The notes beneath the pieces were generated by a model. The model was given only the letters and a program-made list of their open reading frames with translations, was not told the origin of the DNA and ran no database searches. This document shows positions 53,275-62,799 of a stretch of DNA of 64,000 bases, piece after piece (within the stretch, counting starts at the first letter, position 1; each line of letters opens with the position of its first letter). A program made the translations under genes and the position numbers. This DNA is from Methylococcaceae bacterium UBA7658. Lineage in GTDB: Bacteria > Pseudomonadota > Gammaproteobacteria > Methylococcales > Methylomonadaceae. The stretch lies in contig DLHW01000030.1 of assembly GCA_002483425.1 (NCBI GenBank), positions 83,305 through 147,304 of the forward strand, given 5' to 3'.

Positions 53275-55305
53275 ATGCGTTTATTACAGATCTTCATGAT
53301 TACCGTAATCTGTGGCTCAATCGCCGTTCATCACGGCGAAGTTGCGGCGGCTGGCAAACATAAAACAAAAACTTTTGTACGCAAAGCTAAAAAAAACACC
53401 GGCCCAGGCAATGTTTGGGATAGAGTGCGTAGTGGCTTAAGAATACCTATTCCGGGTCCCTCGCCTTATGGCGATGAACCCTTAGCAATATTGTCCGGAC
53501 CATCTGCACAAACCGGTTCTGGAGCGCCAAATAAACCGGATAATTCGGCAAGCACAAGCAATAAGACTGGCCGTAAAAGTTCCGTTATCATCCCCAAAAA
53601 ACTGGCAAGCGGCGAAAGTCGGGGGGGGCAACTATTAGCACCCCATAAAAAAGATCAGGTCGAGATAGCGTCATCCGATGTAGTTAAAGATCGTTACACA
53701 GCATTAGGACGACAGATATTATCTCCTAAAGAACTTAAAAATCAGCAGCTCAAGCAGCTATACAAGCATCCTGACGCTCAAACAAACGGTCAACCGGATA
53801 ATCAGAAAGAATCTCCGGTGTTTAAATCGTCTGCCGTGCAGCGTATTCGAACGCGCTTAGGATTACACCCTGAATTATTTAAGAATAAACCGGAAGATAG
53901 CGCGGAAAATCAGGGCGTAAACGTTAATTCGATAAACAAGTCAGTACTTGAAACGGAAAATCAAGCCGATGCCAACGGTAAAAGCGGCCCTGTCAAACCG
54001 GAATTGGTTATTCGAGGTTGTGCCGATTTCAATAAAACCGGCGTTATTCCGCTGGTAAGAAAAAAATTATTGTCCGGCCATTATATGCAAATGGCCGAAC
54101 AGTGCCGTCTGCGCCAAAATGCGGCTTATGCGCGGATTAACCGGCAAATTAATAACTACAGTCACGAGTATTTGCAACGTACGGCGGAACAGGCAAGACC
54201 GTTCCTATTTCACATCGTCGATGCCTTAAATAAGTATAATTTGCCCATGGATTTGGCCTTATTGCCCATTGTCGAAAGCGCTTATCAACCAACGGCTTTG
54301 TCTTCAGCAAGCGCGGCGGGAATTTGGCAGTTTATTCCTAGCACGGGTAGGGTGTATGGCTTAAAACAAACGGAAGATTACGACGCTCGGCTCGATGTGA
54401 CTGCCGAAACTCAGGCCGCTATACGCTTTTTATCCGGTTTGCGCGATCACTACCACGGCGACTGGTTGTTAGCTTTAGCCGCCTATAATGCAGGTCCAGG
54501 CACGGTCGATGCCGCGATCGGCCGTAATGTCGCAGCAGGTTTAGGCGGCGATTATTGGTCGTTGGATTTGCCGGAAGAAACCCAAAATTACGTTCCTCGA
54601 TTACTAGCCTTATCCAGCATTTTCAGGTATTCAGGTCTAAAACTCAGACCAGTTCTCAACCAACCCCATTTTATTAAAGCTTCGATTGACCGGGATGAAG
54701 AGCTTAACCAATTAATTTCAAAAGATTTAGAGTCGGTGGCAAAACTCGCTAATTTCGACGCCGGCGAATTTGCTTACTTGAATGCCGCTTACATCAAAGC
54801 TAAAGTGCCGCGCGAAAAACCAATCACTTTTCTTTTACCTATCAAAAACGCGAATCAATTGCATCAAAGCTTGGCTTATCTGGCGCAGTCGGCAAGTCAA
54901 GATAAAGCTTCGTCTAATTCAGGACCGGTCTTTTTTAGTGAATCGTTTCAATTTAAGCACGACATGCCTTTACTCACTATAGCGCTTAATTCCGCTCGCC
55001 AAGAGTCTCCAGTCAATAGCTTGGGCAATGAACCTTTAGCCGGAACGCAACAAGCGTCTAATAGCAATGCCTTAAAAGCAGTGCAAAAGGACGGTAATTA
55101 CCGGTCGGTGCATTATCTCGATGCGGGGGAAACCCTCAAGACCTTAGCGGAAGACTATGGGGTCAGCGAAGAAAAACTGATTGAATTAAATAGTTTTAAA
55201 AAAAGGCAAAAAATTACTTACGGTCAGCGCATCGTTGTGCCGGTTACATTTTTAGCGCTGGATTACAGAAAAAAAATTCATCCCTCCATTCTTTTTAACA
55301 GTTAG
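53275..55305 (+). CDS. mltD: Membrane-bound lytic murein transglycosylase D (MltD-like)
   Basis: This is a periplasmic peptidoglycan-cleaving enzyme, 676 aa. A signal peptide (LLQIFMITVICGSIAVHHG) is followed by a long low-complexity linker (~25-245). The SLT catalytic domain (~320-440) has the glutamate in LPIVESAYQPTALSSASAAG and IWQFIPSTGRVYGL, then LALAAYNAGPGTVDAAIGR. A LysM-type peptidoglycan-binding motif ends the protein (VHYLDAGETLKTLAEDYGVS, then GQRIVVPV). No lipobox is visible, unlike E. coli MltD. A run of eight G residues near 53620 lies within the linker coding region and could slip. Confidence 0.88.
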   Translation: MRLLQIFMITVICGSIAVHHGEVAAAGKHKTKTFVRKAKKNTGPGNVWDRVRSGLRIPIPGPSPYGDEPLAILSGPSAQTGSGAPNKPDNSASTSNKTGRKSSVIIPKKLASGESRGGQLLAPHKKDQVEIASSDVVKDRYTALGRQILSPKELKNQQLKQLYKHPDAQTNGQPDNQKESPVFKSSAVQRIRTRLGLHPELFKNKPEDSAENQGVNVNSINKSVLETENQADANGKSGPVKPELVIRGCADFNKTGVIPLVRKKLLSGHYMQMAEQCRLRQNAAYARINRQINNYSHEYLQRTAEQARPFLFHIVDALNKYNLPMDLALLPIVESAYQPTALSSASAAGIWQFIPSTGRVYGLKQTEDYDARLDVTAETQAAIRFLSGLRDHYHGDWLLALAAYNAGPGTVDAAIGRNVAAGLGGDYWSLDLPEETQNYVPRLLALSSIFRYSGLKLRPVLNQPHFIKASIDRDEELNQLISKDLESVAKLANFDAGEFAYLNAAYIKAKVPREKPITFLLPIKNANQLHQSLAYLAQSASQDKASSNSGPVFFSESFQFKHDMPLLTIALNSARQESPVNSLGNEPLAGTQQASNSNALKAVQKDGNYRSVHYLDAGETLKTLAEDYGVSEEKLIELNSFKKRQKITYGQRIVVPVTFLALDYRKKIHPSILFNS

Positions 55306-55492
55306 CCAGCTTTTGCCGAAGGCTATATGGAAATCTTTATACCGGCAGGAATATCGAAGTTTTAGCTTTCTAATAAGGTGCTCGTAAAGAAATTGTTATA
55401 TAAAAGTATGCGTTAGGGATGCAACCGAGTGAGTTCCGTTCCGGAATATGTAAGAATGCGGGCCGACGTTTTTTATGTGTCTACCCATGTAG

Positions 55493-56503
55493 TCAAAGAT
55501 TTAACTTGTAAATCGATAAATAGCCGCCCCACTGACTTTGATAAACCAGTTGTATGTGTCCGGGCAATTGTTTTAAAGAATCCACAAAAGGTAATAACCT
55601 GATAAGCAAGGTATTTTTAGCTGCCGGTTCCGGATTTTTGGGCGTTATCCAAACTCGGTAATTCGGCCCTTCTTTTTGCACTAAGTAATTGCCGTCGCCC
55701 TCATCGGCGGCCCACTGTTTAATCTGTGCTATATCGCCATGTAAATTATCGTTGGTCCGGAAAGTTTTTACTGTCAAAGCTAAATCGCTACCGCCGTAAC
55801 TGGTCAGTTCGCTGGTGCGCAGCAATAAATCATTAGTCACTAATAAATAGATCGGGCGCGACGTCCCGAATACACCGCGCATCTCAGCCAGCGACTTATC
55901 GTAATCCACGGTTAACCAATGCGCTACCGACAGCAGACGTTCCCGTTCCGGCGCTGCTACCGGTAATAACTTGTCTTTAAATTTCCGCCATAACGGACTT
56001 TCGAATGTTTGAGCGCCTGGGCTACCGATCCAGGCTTCTCGTCCGCTCAAAAAATGGATTCTTTGACCGTCGTCCCACCAACTTAAAAATAAGGCGTCTT
56101 CAGGGGTGTTTTTGCGTATGGCTTCAGCAGCATTCTCCCAGATACTTTGCCTTAATCCTGAAGGACTGGGCATTAAACCTTCGTCCTTTTTATTTTTTGG
56201 ATAAAGCACAGCGCGACGGTCCTGGTTTAAGCCGTCTTTATAGTGCGCTAGCAAAAGACTGAAAGCTTCCTTGCCTTCCCGCTGAAATGAAAAGTTTTCA
56301 ACGGAATCTACAGAAAATGCGCCATGTAGATCAGATGTTTGCCCTTGGATAATTCTAAGTTTAAATGAAGCCGAACCGGGTTGTTCAAATGTATCGCCTT
56401 GTAAAACAATAAGCTTGGCTTGCCGTATAACCAGCGCACCGCCGGACAACAGCAACGCGCAGCTTAGCAATAGCAGCAAGCCCTTTTTCGCAGACCACTC
56501 CAT
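55493..56503 (-). CDS. haoB: HaoB, partner protein of hydroxylamine oxidoreductase
   Basis: This 336-aa protein has one N-terminal membrane anchor (GLLLLLSCALLLSGGALVI, residues ~8-27) and a periplasmic domain. Its place directly downstream of haoA (6 bp) is that of HaoB in methanotrophs and ammonia oxidisers. Sequence features include EDALFLSWWDDGQRIHFLSG, WLTVDYDKSLAEMRGVFGTS and RVWITPKNPEP. No heme motif is present. Its biochemical role is not established; an assembly or electron-transfer role is usually assumed. The call rests on position plus overall resemblance. The 187 bp after it, to mltD, shows no feature. Confidence 0.85.
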   Translation of the reverse strand: MEWSAKKGLLLLLSCALLLSGGALVIRQAKLIVLQGDTFEQPGSASFKLRIIQGQTSDLHGAFSVDSVENFSFQREGKEAFSLLLAHYKDGLNQDRRAVLYPKNKKDEGLMPSPSGLRQSIWENAAEAIRKNTPEDALFLSWWDDGQRIHFLSGREAWIGSPGAQTFESPLWRKFKDKLLPVAAPERERLLSVAHWLTVDYDKSLAEMRGVFGTSRPIYLLVTNDLLLRTSELTSYGGSDLALTVKTFRTNDNLHGDIAQIKQWAADEGDGNYLVQKEGPNYRVWITPKNPEPAAKNTLLIRLLPFVDSLKQLPGHIQLVYQSQWGGYLSIYKLNL

Positions 56504-56509
56504 AATTAG

Positions 56510-58132
56510 CTATACATCCGTTTGATTTGTTTTGGGTTTAAAAACCAAATAACCCACAAAAAGCCCTAGCGCAAGCAGGATCAAACCGGCTATTAATATA
56601 CCGGAATCGATTTTACTTCCGCTGTCAGCCGGCGCTCCGATAGTCACGGCCGGTTTATTTTTGGCTGCCTCGCGCAGACGGGTGTCTTCATCCATGATCT
56701 CGGCGTAATCGCGCATCAGCGACGACCAGCCTTCGGTATAGGTATAACCGCCCGGATTCGCATGGAAGATGCCTTTGTAATGCTTAATGACATCGTGCTC
56801 CCACATATCGGCATAGACTCGTTCGACATGGCTTGGGTTATTGCCTTTTGCCCAGAATAACTGGAAGAAGCCGCCTGCCGCGTCTTTTTCCGGTTTAGGC
56901 GGAGCTGGCCGGTTATCGGCTTGACCGGTCAATAATCCGTCCTTGAATAGATTATTAATGACGGTTTTGGCTTCCTGTTCGACCTTTAAACCTTGTATCG
57001 TGCCTTTATCGGCGGTATCCAGATACGCTTTGGCGAAGCTTTCGGAATGACACAAAGTACAGGTTTGCAGCCAAGCTTGTTTACGCTCCTCAAACCAAGG
57101 ATGATTCAGGTTATCCGCAATCGCCGGTGTCGGATTGAACGCCCAGCGCACTTTCCGCACCAAGTTATGGGAGTATTCGCCATGATATTCGAAATGGCAC
57201 AGTTGGCAGGTCGGCGCGGTATAACCGCCCTTGGTGATGGCATCTTTTAATGGTGCTTCGAAATTCCATTGCTTTTTGCCAATCGTCAGGAATTGTGTTC
57301 CGTGTTTGGAAAGCATGAAATTTTCGAATTCGTTATGGTCGGCGCCGTTATGGCAGGTAGAACAGGCTTCCGGTTGGCGCGCTTCGGCTACCGAGAAACT
57401 ATGACGGGTATGGCAGCCGTCGCATTTGTTTTGCTGGTAATGGCAGGAATCGCAACCTTGCGCGACTTCCCGTTCCGGCATGGCTGCCCACACAGCGTTT
57501 TCCACGTTAGCCTGCCAATCGACGGAATGAGAGGGATGGCCTTTATCCCATTGCTTTTGCGGCCACGTTTGCTCTTTCTCCGATTCCGCTTCGGCGAATT
57601 CGACTTGATGGCAGGTACCGCAAGCGGCGCGGTCAGGCATCATCAAATTTTTGGCGTGATCGACGGTTGTCTTGCCGACGCCACCGTGGCAATCGATACA
57701 ACCGACTTGCTCCAGTTGTTTGCCTTCCTCAAGCAAACCGAGTTCACGTAAATTATTTTCGACTTCGGTTAATTTCGCTTTTTTATAGGCGCGAACATCG
57801 CTGTCCGGTAAATTTCTGATGGCGGACAAATTGCTGTGGACGCTTTTTTTCCAAGCATGAAAAGCGCCGGGGGTCGTGGCTTCATGACATCCTATGCAGT
57901 TTTCTTGGCTGAATTCCCCTGCCACCGTTTTCGGAGGCGAGTAGAAGTCTTTCGGATTCCAATATTTTTGGATCGGTATGGGCTGCCAATATTCACCGTG
58001 GCTGCCTTTTCCGGGATGCGTATCGTAATAATTCTTCTTTACCTGTTCGAATTCGGCTTTATTCGCCCAAACAGCTTGATAATTGAGAACAATCAACAAG
58101 CCCGCCAAGAAACACAGTAAATTAATTTTCAT
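56510..58132 (-). CDS. haoA: Hydroxylamine oxidoreductase HaoA (octaheme cytochrome c)
   Basis: HaoA oxidises hydroxylamine, a toxic product made when methane or ammonia monooxygenase attacks ammonia. The 540-aa protein has a signal peptide (LLCFLAGLLIVLNYQAVWA) and exactly eight CxxCH heme sites: CIGCH, CIDCH, CGTCH, CDSCH, CDGCH, CSTCH, CQLCH, CTLCH. The C-terminal segment HANPGGYTYTEGWSSLMRDY carries tyrosines in the region of the P460 cross-link residue of Nitrosomonas HAO. It ends in a membrane helix (SGILIAGLILLALGLFVGYL), so the enzyme is probably anchored. AGGGGAG lies 6 bp before the ATG. It forms an operon with haoB. No cytochrome c554 gene is adjacent. Confidence 0.93.
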   Translation of the reverse strand: MKINLLCFLAGLLIVLNYQAVWANKAEFEQVKKNYYDTHPGKGSHGEYWQPIPIQKYWNPKDFYSPPKTVAGEFSQENCIGCHEATTPGAFHAWKKSVHSNLSAIRNLPDSDVRAYKKAKLTEVENNLRELGLLEEGKQLEQVGCIDCHGGVGKTTVDHAKNLMMPDRAACGTCHQVEFAEAESEKEQTWPQKQWDKGHPSHSVDWQANVENAVWAAMPEREVAQGCDSCHYQQNKCDGCHTRHSFSVAEARQPEACSTCHNGADHNEFENFMLSKHGTQFLTIGKKQWNFEAPLKDAITKGGYTAPTCQLCHFEYHGEYSHNLVRKVRWAFNPTPAIADNLNHPWFEERKQAWLQTCTLCHSESFAKAYLDTADKGTIQGLKVEQEAKTVINNLFKDGLLTGQADNRPAPPKPEKDAAGGFFQLFWAKGNNPSHVERVYADMWEHDVIKHYKGIFHANPGGYTYTEGWSSLMRDYAEIMDEDTRLREAAKNKPAVTIGAPADSGSKIDSGILIAGLILLALGLFVGYLVFKPKTNQTDV

Positions 58133-58445
58133 AACATCTCCCCTCGAGAATTGATGAAGCCGCTTTATTATATCGAATCAAAACCATAGGGAGGAACTTT
58201 TTTAGTTCAAAGCTTTTATCAATTTTATTAAGCCGTGCTATGGGAAATAGATTGGATGAGCGACATCACTCGCCGCCGTTTGCTCAAGAGAACATTGATT
58301 ATGAAGTACAGTTCGAAACAAGCATATCATTCCGTTTAGGTTGAACGTACATATACGCTCAGTGTAAAGCCTAACTGCGAGTTCCAACTATTTTCATCCA
58401 CGACAACCGGAATTTTGATAAAAAGTGAACATCATCTTGCTATAA
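58133..58445. other. 313-bp intergenic region upstream of haoA
   Basis: This lies between haoA (minus) and a decayed gene (plus). It must hold the haoA promoter. A TATAAT-like -10 in haoA direction is at 58167-58172, but no convincing -35 hexamer was found. Otherwise I see nothing recognisable. Confidence 0.4.
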
Positions 58446-59354
58446 ATGCCCCTTTTTGCTTCGGCTTTTGATTCATCCGCTGAAAATCTTCACTCCGCTA
58501 GCGCTACGTTTCCAAGATTTTCAGCGGATGAGGCTATCCGTGATGCTGGGCTAATTTTTCAAGGGACGGTCACTAAAATTCAATCGCGGGTAGCGTTGGA
58601 GATGGGGCCGAATTATCAGGCTGATTTTTACGCTTTTGTCATTTTCTGTATCGAGCGGGTTTTTAAAGGCGAAGTAGAAGAAGGGGGTAATAGCATTACG
58701 ATACCATTTGACCATTGTGCAATCATTGATTTTGAAAAGCAATCTCTTACATTAAAGCAAGAACCCAGCATAGATGGTATCTTAATGCTATTAGATAACA
58801 ACAATCGCAAACGACGGCGCAACCAGGTAGAGGTATGACTTGTTTTCTCGACTATATACCGTCTTTTATAGCTGGCGAACGCAACATTTTATTTGTTAAT
58901 GAAAATCCTGATAACAATCTGTATCTCGTTGGCTTTGGGCAACACCGTTACTCGATTATTAAAGAATAAAATTTATCCTATAGTCTGGCTTAACCCAGAC
59001 GGTAAACTCGATTTTGTTCCTTACGGCCTCAAAGAAGAACAAAGAGCTGAGCAATTAGGAGAAGTATCGCACCACGACAATTACCAAACCATTGGCAACC
59101 CAAAAAAAGCACTAAACGCATGGGTCCCGTTGAATTGGGCAATGTTATTGATCACAAGGTAAAGGAACTGGAAACAGCCCAATTTCTAGCTAAAGCATTA
59201 CCCCGTTAAAACCTATTAAAAGCGCTGATTTCAACAACCCTGCCTATTACTATGGGGCCAAATTCAATTACGAAGAAGCGCAAAGGTACAAGATTAAGGT
59301 CGAAAAAATGTATCTTAATGGCATTCAAAACAGTAGAAGGAAAGGAGAATAACG
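58446..59354 (+). pseudogene. Frameshifted gene for a secreted-type protein preceding the metalloprotease
   Basis: Pieces in different frames add up to one protein. They read SSAENLHSASATFPRFSADE, RDAGLIFQGTVTKIQ, ITIPFDHCAII; then GERNILFVNENPDNNLYLVG and HRYSII to a stop at about 58968; then VWLNPDGKLDFVPYGLKEEQ, LGEVSHHDNYQTIG; then MGPVELGNVIDHKVKELETA to a stop; then FNNPAYYYGAKFNYEEAQRY. The order matches a conserved protein that I recall standing before matrixin-like proteases. At least three frameshifts have destroyed it. An 18-bp perfect inverted repeat lies at 58473-58531. Confidence 0.75.
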
Positions 59355-59479
59355 GTGAATTTAAAAAATAGCGTTAGCGTTTCCGCCTTAAGTTATTCTC
59401 TTAAATCACCTGATACTCTCGCTTGGGTACGTTGGATATGTGCGCCTTTAGCCATAGGTGCTGGTAAACCGGAAAAATG

Positions 59480-59488
59480 GGCTTCGAG
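59480..59488. repeat. Left 9-bp target-site duplication of the IS4-family element
   Basis: ggcttcgag here and again at 60772-60780 flank the element exactly. Removing the element and one copy restores the protease reading frame. Confidence 0.9.
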
Positions 59489-60771
59489 GACTGCTGTCCC
59501 ACAGTTTAGGCACACCTTAAATCCGCTTGCATAAAGGAGCAATCATCAGGTGGTGGTTCGGCCTTGATGAGTTGGATGAGTTCGCATTTAGCAAACAGGT
59601 TCAGTACCAATAGCCTAATGATTTGCTGTAGCGAGGCTTCGGCTTGGTTGCAAAACTTGAGGTAAGCCAGCAACAAGTAGACGCGCATGGTCACCCAAAT
59701 TTGGGTCATCGCCGCATTCTGGCAGACTCCCAGGAAGGACTTGATCTTGAGGTTTTGCTTGATCCATTTGAAGAACAATTCGACCTGCCAACGTTGCTTA
59801 TAAATGTCCGCGATGGTCTGCGCTGACAGTGTGAAATGGTTGCTGAGGAAGGGTATTGCTTGTTCGTCTCAACATCGGGATAGACCACTTACCTGACATC
59901 GGGCAGCTTTTTTTGCCGGGAACTCAGCGCGTTGAAACGAATCACCGAATCGCTAATGACCGCCTGGTTAGCCTTGACATCACGGCGCTCCACAACGTCG
60001 TAAGTGACATTGCGGCGCTGCCGAGTGACATAGAAATACCGCTCATCGTCAATGACTTGTGCCAGCCATACTCGTTGTAGGCCCGGTCACAGACGACGAT
60101 GCCGACCTTCGGCAAGCGGAGCAGCTTGGCGCATTCGCTATCCGCTTTTTTGCTTTCGGTGAGGGTCGCAAAGGCCGGAATATTGCCCCGCAAATCCAGC
60201 CCGATGGTCAGCTTCACCGCCCCTTTGCCTTTATGCCCTGTGGGTGCAAGGCATAGTGCGACCAGGGGAACAGCTTGAGCGACAGGTCAATGAGAGGAGC
60301 GTCTAGGGCATACAACGGGTTCTTGAACCTAAAGCCATGCTTAGGTGCTGGCTGGCGCAACGGGTATAGAGTTGATAAAACAGGGCTTCGAACAGCTCGA
60401 AGGTTGCGGTTATTCAGTCGCGCGAGGCATGAGCGGTTGATCGATACGCTGCCTAAATGGTGGCTATGTTGCCGCTGGACGTTAAGGTTTGATTCGATGT
60501 CACGTAAACTTTGCCGTCCGCTTAATTGACCGAACGCCAGGGCAACAAACTGTGGTCAGCACGTCGTTTTACGCAGTCTTTGGCCTTGGTGGTGGCTGGC
60601 GGCAATTTTCTCAAATTCATGTCTGCCGACGATTTTAAGCAATTGCGATAAGGCTGCAGATACTGGGACATGGCCTAAGTTCCTATGCTTTTCAATAAGT
60701 TGGTTTAACCTAATTGTAATCCAATACTAGGTTCTTAGGCCGCCTTGCTTAGCGGCTTGTGGGACAACAGT
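59489..60771 (-). mobile_element. IS4-family insertion sequence with a degenerate transposase
   Basis: The ~1283-bp element ends in related terminal repeats: actgctgtcccaca (left, from 59490) and, read inward from the right, actgttgtcccaca. It makes a 9-bp target duplication. The minus strand carries an IS4-type transposase in pieces: KLTIGLDLRGNIPAFATLTE, KLLRLPKVGIVVCDRAYNEY, DERYFYVTRQRRNV, then IKQNLKIKSFLGVCQNAAMT, QIWVTMRVYLLLAYLKF to a stop near 59506. The N-terminal start is near 60672. At least four frameshifts or stops separate these, so it is no longer autonomous. Confidence 0.88.
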
Positions 60772-61328
60772 GGCTTCGAGTCAATATAAACCAGCCATTG
60801 CAAGGGCAATACCTACGACTTCAAACCAGTTCAACGCCATTAGCTTGGCAATAACGCAAATGAATAAAAACCCGAGCAATCTAAGATATATTTCCGGAGG
60901 CCTGGATAATGATAATAACGTGGGAGAATTCAATGGTAAAAGCGAAATTTACTTTATGGATTTTACTAAAGGCGGAGCATTACCACAAATGGCGAAAGTT
61001 ATCGCTCAACAAGTAAATAATTCGCCTAGTTCCACTTCTTGTTTAAACACTGAATCTGACATCCAAATCAACACCAAATACCGTTTGGCACGAGTTCCGT
61101 CAGGCAGTAACAAAATCGAATTCACCAATCTAAAAGGTCAACTTTTTGAATATGGGGGCAGTGATGAAAACCTAACCTCCACCGTTATGCATGAAATGGG
61201 GCACACCGCAGGGTTGGATCATGAGGGCGACGTGAGAACATCATGGAGATCGACAATTTGATAGTAGCTAACTCTAACGGTGTATTACCCTACATCGGTG
61301 AAGACACCGTAAGCGGGTTATTAAATAT

Positions 61329-62066
61329 GGGTCTTAGGAAGTTAAGCGTATGAAAAACTATGCTAACTTACTGAGATGGTTAATAAAAACAAGTACTACA
61401 AACGTTCAAAAATCACCGAGGCGAAATTCCGGCAAATCATCCGTTATTTCGCCCTCGATTTTACGGCTTCGGACACGGCCCAACTGACCGGGATTTCCGT
61501 CCGTTCCACCAACACTATTTTCCTCAAGGCCAGGCGGCGAATCGCGCTCGCCTTGACAGCCGATTCGCCGCTGGCCGGTGCCGTCGAGGTCGACGAATCG
61601 TATTTCGGGCCGCATCGGGTCAGGGGCAAGCGCGGGCGCGGCGCGGGCAGCAAGACCATCGTCTTCGGCATCTTAAAGCGCCAAGGCAAGGTCTATACCG
61701 AGATCGTCCCCAACTGTTCTAAAGCCACGCTGCAAGCGGTGATCAGGGGCAAGGTCGACCCCGGCACCGTCATTCACTCCGACGGCTGGAGGGGTTACGA
61801 CGGCCTGGTCGACATCGGCTTCGACAAGCACTTCAGGGTCAACCACGGCAACAACGAGTTCGCCCGGGGCGAGCACCATATCAACGGCATCGAGTCGTTC
61901 TGGAACTACGCCAAGCGGCGGCTCGCCAAGTTCAATGGCGTACCCGCCAAAACCTTCGAACTGCACCTCAAGGAAACCGAGTTCCGCTTCAACCACAGGC
62001 ATGGTAACCTGTACCTCGAACTCTTAAAATTGCTCCGAAACAACCCACTTTAGCTTCCTAAGACCC
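61329..62066 (+). mobile_element. IS1595-family insertion sequence, apparently intact
   Basis: The 738-bp element has terminal inverted repeats gggtcttaggaagttaa (left) and, inward from the right end, gggtcttaggaagctaa. The AT-rich target taaatat is repeated on both sides (61322-61328 and 62067-62073); the family usually makes 8 bp, so one base may have changed. It contains a single full-length transposase gene. It is noticeably more GC-rich than the interrupted gene and must be the younger of the two insertions. Confidence 0.88.
61376..62053 (+). CDS. IS1595-family transposase
   Basis: This 225-aa DDE-type transposase has an N-terminal helix-turn-helix (FRQIIRYFALDFTASDTAQL, TGISVRSTNTIFLKARRRIA). 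The ISXO2-like catalytic domain carries the acidic residues in AVEVDESYFG, VIHSDGWRGYDGL and HHINGIESFWNYAKRRLA. FELHLKETEFRFNHRHGN closes the domain. No frameshift is seen, so the element may still be active. The family's extra N-terminal zinc finger is absent, as in the shorter members. Confidence 0.92.
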   Translation: MVNKNKYYKRSKITEAKFRQIIRYFALDFTASDTAQLTGISVRSTNTIFLKARRRIALALTADSPLAGAVEVDESYFGPHRVRGKRGRGAGSKTIVFGILKRQGKVYTEIVPNCSKATLQAVIRGKVDPGTVIHSDGWRGYDGLVDIGFDKHFRVNHGNNEFARGEHHINGIESFWNYAKRRLAKFNGVPAKTFELHLKETEFRFNHRHGNLYLELLKLLRNNPL

Positions 62067-62799
62067 TAAATATTTACAGTTTGTCATCTGTCGTAGAGAT
62101 GAGTTGAGTGTTAATCACTGGCTTTTCGGGGAAGGAAGAAATGACAGTAGCGGCGGTTTTTATAGCGTCCACAATCGAATCAGAATTTTCAATACTGCCA
62201 ACGTTGAACTCAGCAAAGTTTGCCCTTATGTAAAACCCAACTTGGATGGCGCCCAATTTCGGCTTGCCCGGAACCTATATATCGAGTCAATAACAGCTAA
62301 GTAATCAATGTAGAATTTACTTATGAAAACTCCGGCACCAACGCCACAATTTCTAGCGTAAAGGTTAATTATTATCTTTCGACCGATAATGTGATTAGTA
62401 CGTCCGATACCTTATCGAATACCGGTACATTCAATTTCATCCGGAATGCTGTATCTGGAAATGGTCAGCCTTCTACCTTCAGCCATGCGGAAACAATTCC
62501 CGGCACCACAATCAGCGGCGCGAATTATTGGCTTGACGTCATTGTCGACCCAAACAATTCCATAGAGGAGTTTTTCGCCAGCAACAACGCAACTTGTATC
62601 GGTATTCGCGTCAATTAAACATATAGGATAAAGCACGAATTTATTGATCCGTGCCCTTTAATGCTTGGACCGTTCGGTACCAAAGATACAGGGACGAACG
62701 GAAGTTAAAACTTAATTAAGGGGCCGGATCAATAGTCATAAATTTCTCGATGCGGATCAGGAAGGAAAGCGATTTTTCTATGCCGCACCGAAATTATTT

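Larger units (their letters stand above)
59355..62618 (+). pseudogene. Matrixin-like metalloprotease gene broken by two insertion sequences and frameshifts
   Basis: The gene starts at GTG 59355 (AAAGGAG upstream): NLKNSVSVSALSYSLKSPDT, PEKWAS. An IS4-like element interrupts at a 9-bp target duplication, and the frame resumes exactly at 60773 (ASSQYKPAIARAIPTTSNQF). The zinc motif HEMGHTAGLDHEGD is at ~61189. A frameshift near 61243 precedes IMEIDNLIVANSNGVLPYIG and EDTVSGLLN. An IS1595 element then interrupts, followed by IYSLSSVVEMS, NHWLFGEGRNDSSGGFYSVH, a stop, and a CARDB-like tail (VEFTYENSGTNATISSVKVN ... GANYWLDVIVDPNNSIEEFF). The catalytic motif survives but the protein cannot be made whole. 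Confidence 0.85.

Noticed and set aside
62104..62304. Separate small gene
   Set aside because: It is a frame-shifted part of the metalloprotease remnant downstream of the IS1595 element, not an independent gene.
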